64,000 nt of DNA from Calonectria ilicicola (Eukaryota > Ascomycota > Sordariomycetes > Hypocreales > Nectriaceae), in contig CP085828.1 in assembly GCA_020809705.1 (NCBI GenBank), positions 6,820,001 through 6,884,000 of the forward strand, in the 5' to 3' direction. Of the stretch, positions 58,931-64,000 are shown one piece after another. The position numbers and the translations under genes are program-made. Each line of letters starts with the position of its first letter. Positions within the stretch are counted from its first letter, which is position 1. Under the pieces are notes generated by a model that saw nothing but the letters and a program-made list of their open reading frames with translations, did not search any database and was not told the origin of the DNA.

Positions 58931-59674
58931 TTACCAAGTAATACCGACAGCCTTGCGCTCATACTGGGGGTTCTCGGCGTTCATCAGGTTCTCGTACATC
59001 CAGCGGCCCACATCTTCACGGGAGATGGCATAGCCAACCTCCTTCTTCTCGACGCCCTTCTCCAAGTCCTCGATGCCGACACGGATTTTGCGATCGGGCT
59101 TGGAGCCGTCGACGAGGAAGCTGGGGCGCACGGCCACCCAGCGCTCAGCGCAGGCATTGAGCTTCTCCTCCATGACCTTCTTGTCCTCGTGGGGAACCGA
59201 GAGGCCGTACTTGTAGAAGGGCATGAATCCCAGGGGCACGTCGCGGGCGTGCTTGGAGATGCCAGTGGTGCTGATGACGGCGAGGAGGGGTTGACCTTGA
59301 GCACCCTGGGCGCGCAGACCATCGAGGGCGGAGAGCAGCGATGTGATGCCCTTTTTGCAGACGTCGGGGTCGTCAATTGTGAACTTCTTGGCGTCAAAGG
59401 CACCACCGATGGTGAAGCTGATCTTGTCGACGAGGAGGGCGGGGTTGGAGGGGTTGGTCAGGCAGGCAGCGACGGACTCGGAGTCGTGGGCATTGCCCTG
59501 TCGGATGTGGAGGTTGGCAGGCTTCTCAGGGAAGATGGCCTCGAGCTTGGCGGGGTTGCGGCAGAGGGCGATGCAGGTGTGGCCATCAGCGATAGCCTTC
59601 TTGAGGGAGAAGAGGCCGCAGCCGCCAGAGGCGCCAAGGTAGGCGATGGTCTTGGCGTTGGTGTTGGCAGACAT
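58931..59674 (-). CDS. NAD(P)-binding Rossmann-fold protein (NmrA-like / NAD(P)H-binding family)
   Basis: 247 residues from ATG 59674 (MSANTNAKTIAYLGASGG); the frame is open further upstream but without a better start, and the upstream sequence is low-complexity leader. The dinucleotide-binding loop GASGGCG at 14-20 follows the first strand, and a second-strand ALCRNPAKL fits NADP binding as in NmrA-like proteins. Central STTGISKHARDVPLGF and later RWVAVRPSFLVDGS are typical of the group; no Tyr-x-x-x-Lys is evident. The likely role is an oxidoreductase or redox-sensing regulator; no substrate can be given. Strong codon bias (G/C third positions) suggests good expression. Confidence 0.75.
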   Translation of the reverse strand: MSANTNAKTIAYLGASGGCGLFSLKKAIADGHTCIALCRNPAKLEAIFPEKPANLHIRQGNAHDSESVAACLTNPSNPALLVDKISFTIGGAFDAKKFTIDDPDVCKKGITSLLSALDGLRAQGAQGQPLLAVISTTGISKHARDVPLGFMPFYKYGLSVPHEDKKVMEEKLNACAERWVAVRPSFLVDGSKPDRKIRVGIEDLEKGVEKKEVGYAISREDVGRWMYENLMNAENPQYERKAVGITW

Positions 59675-61662
59675 GTTGATGTCGATGTTGAGGTGGGAGC
59701 GTTTGGTGTTGATGGGTGTAAGTGGGGTATGTATGTACTGTGTAGTAGATGTGACTTGGTAATAGAGTGTAAGAGTCAAAAGAGGTGGTGGAAAGCTGTT
59801 GCTAGAGTGTGTTGATTGCAATGATGATGGTAATAATAATGTCAATTATGTCGGGAGATGGACATGTATTTATCGTTGGGTATGCGAAACCAGTCGTCCA
59901 TATCAATCGCTCCGCCTTGAAACGGCGCGCTTGTGAATCTGCTATGCGGGACAGTGAAGCGTCGATCGTGGGGCATCACGGAGGTACTGCATCTGAGATA
60001 GTGTTTGTTCAATAAATTAAGTGTGTGGACTAACAGATCAGTTGTACCCGGACCAACTGTCATCCCGAGTGGGTCAAGCCACAAGCGCTTCTCTCGTCGG
60101 AGCTGCTCCTCGCGCCTTCGGCTTCGTGCACTCGCGGGGACGACCAGCACACGCGAAACCAGCGAAAAACTGGCCCGTGCCCACACCAGCTTCCAGGGCC
60201 ACCACAGCCTGGGAAGCTGAACCCTGCCAGCGGTCTTACCATTGGCCCAGCCCTACCAACAGCGCACTGCCTCCTCAATGCGCCACTGCGAATGCGACGG
60301 ATAGTCGGCAGCCAAACCAGCAGCAAATCTGCCAGGATCATCGTTTGTTGGTTGTTGTTGGTTGTTGCTGTCATCCATCGCTTCGCTTCCCTTCCCTTGC
60401 AGCTTTTGGTCAAGAATGATATTAAAGGATCGTTCGTCACATCTTGGTTTCTACATCTTACCCACTCCAGCCTGCTCCAACCAACATGCCCGATCCATCG
60501 CACTCTCTCCACTCCAGCTTTTACGACACCCTGGCGTCATCTCAGGGTCGCATGCACAGGTGGGGTTCATCGTCGTAATCCCCTTTCAGCTATCGGGATT
60601 CGCCTTGGTGATTGCCAGTTTGCGACTCATGTTGCGCCCCAGCTCTCGGGATTCAACCCCAAGACTCGGAAATAGCTGCAATTGCTTCCCAATGCTCACT
60701 CTCTCCTATAACAACAATACCCAATTCTGAACATGATACGTCATTCACAAGAGTCACAAGTCCAGTACTGAAGCTTTATTGCCTGGCTTCTAGTAAGCTG
60801 AGCTCATTCAGAGTTCCAATGGTAGAACCGAGGCCATGTTGTAAAAGTCCTGAAAGCTTGGCAAATGTTTATAAGTCACCGTCCATGGAGATCCAACTAT
60901 TCATCCTGCATCACAGTAGAGACTTCTATTAGGGGGATAACTCACAACTAGCCACTAAAGCACGCCATAGAAGACATGATATATGACAAACCTTCTTCCA
61001 AAAATCAGCACAGAAGCATTGTCATTTAGCTTAAATTTTGGCTAGATATATCATGTTTTATATACATACACAAAATGATGACTCGACATGCCCAAGTAGC
61101 ACCATGTTACCCATCATTTATAGCGTAACATGGGATAATATAGGGAAATTACCAGTGCTTCCCAAGAACACGTCGATGTTACACGCTGTAGCAGAGCTGG
61201 AGGCGCTACAGATGCACTATAGGGATAAGCTTGCCATCCCAATCTTGGATAGAGTGCTTCGCTTCCCCTCTGGGAAATTTCAGTCAGCAGCTTCCACACC
61301 AAGTCACATTCAAGATCCCAAATTGGAGTAAGTGTGTACCTCTGTCGTGTTAGTTGGGGTATTTTGGAGAGACTTTGAAACAATACAGAATCCCAACAAA
61401 TCTAGATAGACACTATAGTATATCACGGCGTCGTCATCACGTCGTCATCACGTCGTCCAAAAACCCTCATCGTATACAGGTTCGCGCCTTTCTTTCATGC
61501 GCTGCACAGTAGCGGGCCAGATGCACTGAAAGCCGGCACGTCGCAGCTATGTGGGGGCGAGCTGAGGATGCATCCCGCTCCAATGCATGCATACACGTAT
61601 TATCTTTCGCCATCAACCATCACAAAGACAGACTGTGTACTCTCACCTCATCCTCCATCCCA
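59675..61662. other. Intergenic region
   Basis: Promoter of the NmrA-like gene (left) and 3' flank of the P450 (right), about 2 kb. Open frames at 60020-60670 on both strands have no domain. No supported gene. Confidence 0.45.
61430..61458. repeat. 11 bp tandem repeat, about 2.6 copies
   Basis: The unit GTCGTCATCAC occurs at 61430-61440 and 61441-61451, followed by a partial copy. Read directly. Confidence 0.85.
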
Positions 61663-63482
61663 TCACATCGCATCGCTCCCACCCAGCATGCGCTTCAGTT
61701 CCCCCTCGCTCCTCACCCACTCCTCCTGCACGCCCTCTCCCCTCCCCTCCCGCAGCCCGACGCCCACCACGACGTGCTCCTCGACACGCATCACCAATCC
61801 GCCGCCGAACCCGCCCTCGACGCTCAAATCCGTCCCCGCCGGCACCGACAGGTCCAGCGCCCACACCACCTTGGCCATCATGGTCAGCAGCGACTGCAAC
61901 GCAAACTGCTCGCCCATGCACTTTCGCCGTCCGGCACCAAACACCCAGGTGCTGCTCCTCCGCCGCTCCTCCTCTTCCTCCTCCGACCCGCCGCCGCCGT
62001 CCCCGCCCGTGCCCGGCTCCGAACCTTTGTCTCCACTCCGATCGTAATAGCGCCCCGGGTCGAACCGGTCTGGCTCCGCGTGCACCGCCGGGTCATGCAG
62101 CATTCCGAAGGCGTTGACGACGACGTTTGTGCCCCGCGGGATCACGTAGCCTTTGTACGTGTCGTCCGATTCGACAACGTGTGGGAGGCCCAGCGGCGTC
62201 GAGGGTCTCCATCGCAGCACCTGCAAGTAATGCATCAACACCACACAAGGATCTCTCGCCAGGGGACCGTTATACATATACAGCCGCCATCTCCACATCA
62301 TCCTGGACTTACCTCAAGCATGCATGCCTTCAAGTACGGCATCTTCCCCGTATCCTCGCCTCTTGGCATCTTCCCTTTACACACTTCTTCCACCTCCCTC
62401 CGTGCCCTTTCCAGCACGTTTGAGTGTGCAGCCATGGCCACAAGAAACGTCAACACAGCCGTGCTCAATGTGTCAAAGGCTGCATCCAGCAACCCTCCGC
62501 CAAGCCATTGGGCCTCCTTCTCGGACATTCCTTCATCCATTGCTCTTTCCATTATGCTCACATACCACCCCGAGTCAGCTGCCGTCTGACCGCTGACACG
62601 CTCCGTCTTCCGCCGCTCCCTCACCACCTTGACCTTAGCCAGCATCTCTCCATAGAAGCCGTCTTGGTGTTCCCTCACAAACATTGCATCCCGCTTCCAC
62701 TTTGCCCAGCGGGCTGGCACCCACCGCAGCGGCACCAAAAAGTCAACGGGGGGCGTCTTGCCAGGCTCCAGCAGGCCCGTCAGCAGCGTCTGTCGGTAAA
62801 AGTATGTCTGCCGCAGCTTTGGGTCAACGTCGGCCTGTCCCGTCAGCACCATGAGCGGCGTGCTCAATGACCATGTCCGCAGGTGCTCCCGGTAGTCACC
62901 CGGCCGCTCTACAAGGGCCTTGACGCATCGGATGCTCACGGCATCCATCATGGGCCGCAGGGCCTCAACCCCTTGCGGGCTGAGGAACCACCTCGCCGTG
63001 CGCTTCCATCGTTTCAGGAGCCGATCGTTGCGCTGGAACAGGAAGATCTGCCCAATTACCGGGTCAAACACGTGGTTCAACGCAATGTAGTTGTACGGCC
63101 GGCCCCCGTAGACGCTCCCGCGCTTGTCAAACAGCTCGTGTACATCGACCGGGTCCTGCAGCACAACGAGGTTGAGAGGGCCAGCCTTGAGCCCCAGGAT
63201 GGGACCGTACTGCTTGGACCACTCATTAAACTTGACGTACGATTTCCCCAGCGGGATTGAGGCGAGGTTCCCCAGGAACGGCAAGCAGCGAGGTCCTGGT
63301 GGGTAGTCTCTCGGCCGGCGGGTCGCCAGATGGGCCTTGAGGACAAGAAACAAGATAAAGAGCAGCGACGAGGCGGCGGCAATTTTTGTCCACGCAAGCG
63401 GCGGCGCAGGAAGAATTAGATGGATACCAGGATCCGTCTCCGGAACTGGCACCCCCTGGTGCAAAGAGGATTGGTTCGCCAT
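61663..63482 (-). CDS. Cytochrome P450 monooxygenase, membrane-anchored
   Basis: Exon 1 63482-62313, intron 92 bp (GTAAGT...GCAG), exon 2 62220-61663; 575 residues from ATG 63482 (MANQSSLHQGVP). N-terminal anchor about 35-58 (KIAAASSLLFILFLVLKAH), then the hinge YPPGPRCLPFLGN. I-helix motif AAFDT at 334-338 (G/A-x-D-T pattern), ExxR as E390-x-x-R393 spanning the splice junction, PERF-like DRFDPGRY near 441-448, and haem loop FGAGRRKCMG with the ligand Cys491. All required motifs are present. Residues about 451-478, just before the haem loop, are a Gly/Glu/Ser/Arg insertion (GTGGDGGGGSEEEEEERRR) not normal in the family. Class II ER enzyme of the fungal secondary-metabolite or detoxification type; CYP family and substrate not assignable. 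No other biosynthetic backbone gene is in the window. Confidence 0.88.
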
Positions 63483-64000
63483 ATCAAATGTCTCAGTGGG
63501 TGAGCAAGACAATAACTACAGAATCAGAAAAGAAGAAGAAAAAGGTTCATCTTGGGAACAACTCATCCGCAAGCAACAAGAGTTCCCATCTCACCCATAA
63601 ATACTATATCGCGATGAAGCACAGCATTTGCCAAGAGCGCCATCATTCAGCTCTGCCTCTCTAAGTCGTCGACATCGAAAATCTTTGGCTGCTCACCTCA
63701 TCACCACGCTACCAACTCACGCCAATTACCAAGGGCCCACGAGCCATGAGGCAAGCCCTCTTTCCTCTAGCTCAGAAAAAAAGCCGGAAGGTGCTGCAGT
63801 GCTACACCACAATGACAACCCCCTCCCCTACCCACCTCAAGATCGAGGATGCTTAGAGGCGGCAATAAGCCCAACCCTCACTCTCTCTCTCTCATCCCAC
63901 CAATTTAGAACCGAAAAACCACGGAACGAAATCCACTTTCAATAAGCAATATATTCGTCTCATAGCCACCTCGTCTCAGATTAAGCCACGGCGTACATGG
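63483..64000. other. Upstream region of the P450 gene
   Basis: Probable promoter and leader of the P450. No further gene before the window edge. Confidence 0.5.

Noticed and set aside
59189..59815. 208-codon open frame on the + strand
   Set aside because: Antisense to the NmrA-like gene; low-complexity Gly/Val/Glu/Asp composition.
1..64000. tRNA, rRNA, CRISPR array or prokaryotic-type operon
   Set aside because: No convincing TPsiC-arm (GGTTCGAATCC-like) with matching arms, no rRNA-like conserved stretch and no spaced direct repeats were seen by eye; a covariance-model scan would be needed to exclude a tRNA fully.

Overview
The window is nuclear DNA of a filamentous ascomycete, probably a Sordariomycete (Hypocreales-like; this last step is inference). 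The evidence is a set of short introns of about 50-90 bp with GTAAGT/GTATGT-type donors, fungal-only families (DUF7580, the helical/C2H2 N-terminus fused to NACHT-WD40, DUF7025-type AAA ATPase), and conserved single-copy genes with the lengths usual for filamentous ascomycetes. Gene models were built by joining open frames at splice sites whose phases match; all are predictions without transcript support.

Layout. 0-17 kb is a housekeeping block: the tail of an unknown gene, a four-BRCT checkpoint/replication scaffold (Dpb11/Rad4/TopBP1 type), DCN1 (cullin neddylation), mitochondrial ribosomal protein bS6m, an NDUFAF6-like complex I assembly factor, the Rad5 PCNA ubiquitin ligase/translocase and an Arg-rich orphan. 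17-31 kb holds two convergent small single-pass membrane proteins, a fungal AAA ATPase with seven exons, a kinase-fold protein and a secreted beta-propeller lactonase, separated by long gene-poor stretches. About 34-48 kb is a relic island: broken pieces of a SNF2-type helicase, an F-box-like protein, a probable PD-(D/E)XK nuclease-like protein and an SF1-helicase-like fragment, all on the + strand, plus one small gene with a good TATA box.

49-58.5 kb is the most interesting part. An alpha/beta-hydrolase of the acyl-protein thioesterase type has lost all three catalytic residues. Next comes a DUF7580 protein with a C-terminal Gly/aliphatic motif that could be an amyloid signalling motif. It is divergently paired, across a 240 bp intergenic region, with a 1877-residue NLR (helical domain, C2H2 region, NACHT, about 14 WD40 units). 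I read this as a candidate fungal innate-immunity or allorecognition module. The parts are recognisable families; the functional link is inference.

58.9-64 kb holds an NAD(P)-binding (NmrA-like) protein and a cytochrome P450 with an unusual acidic/glycine-rich insertion before its haem loop. I found no CRISPR array, rRNA or convincing tRNA.
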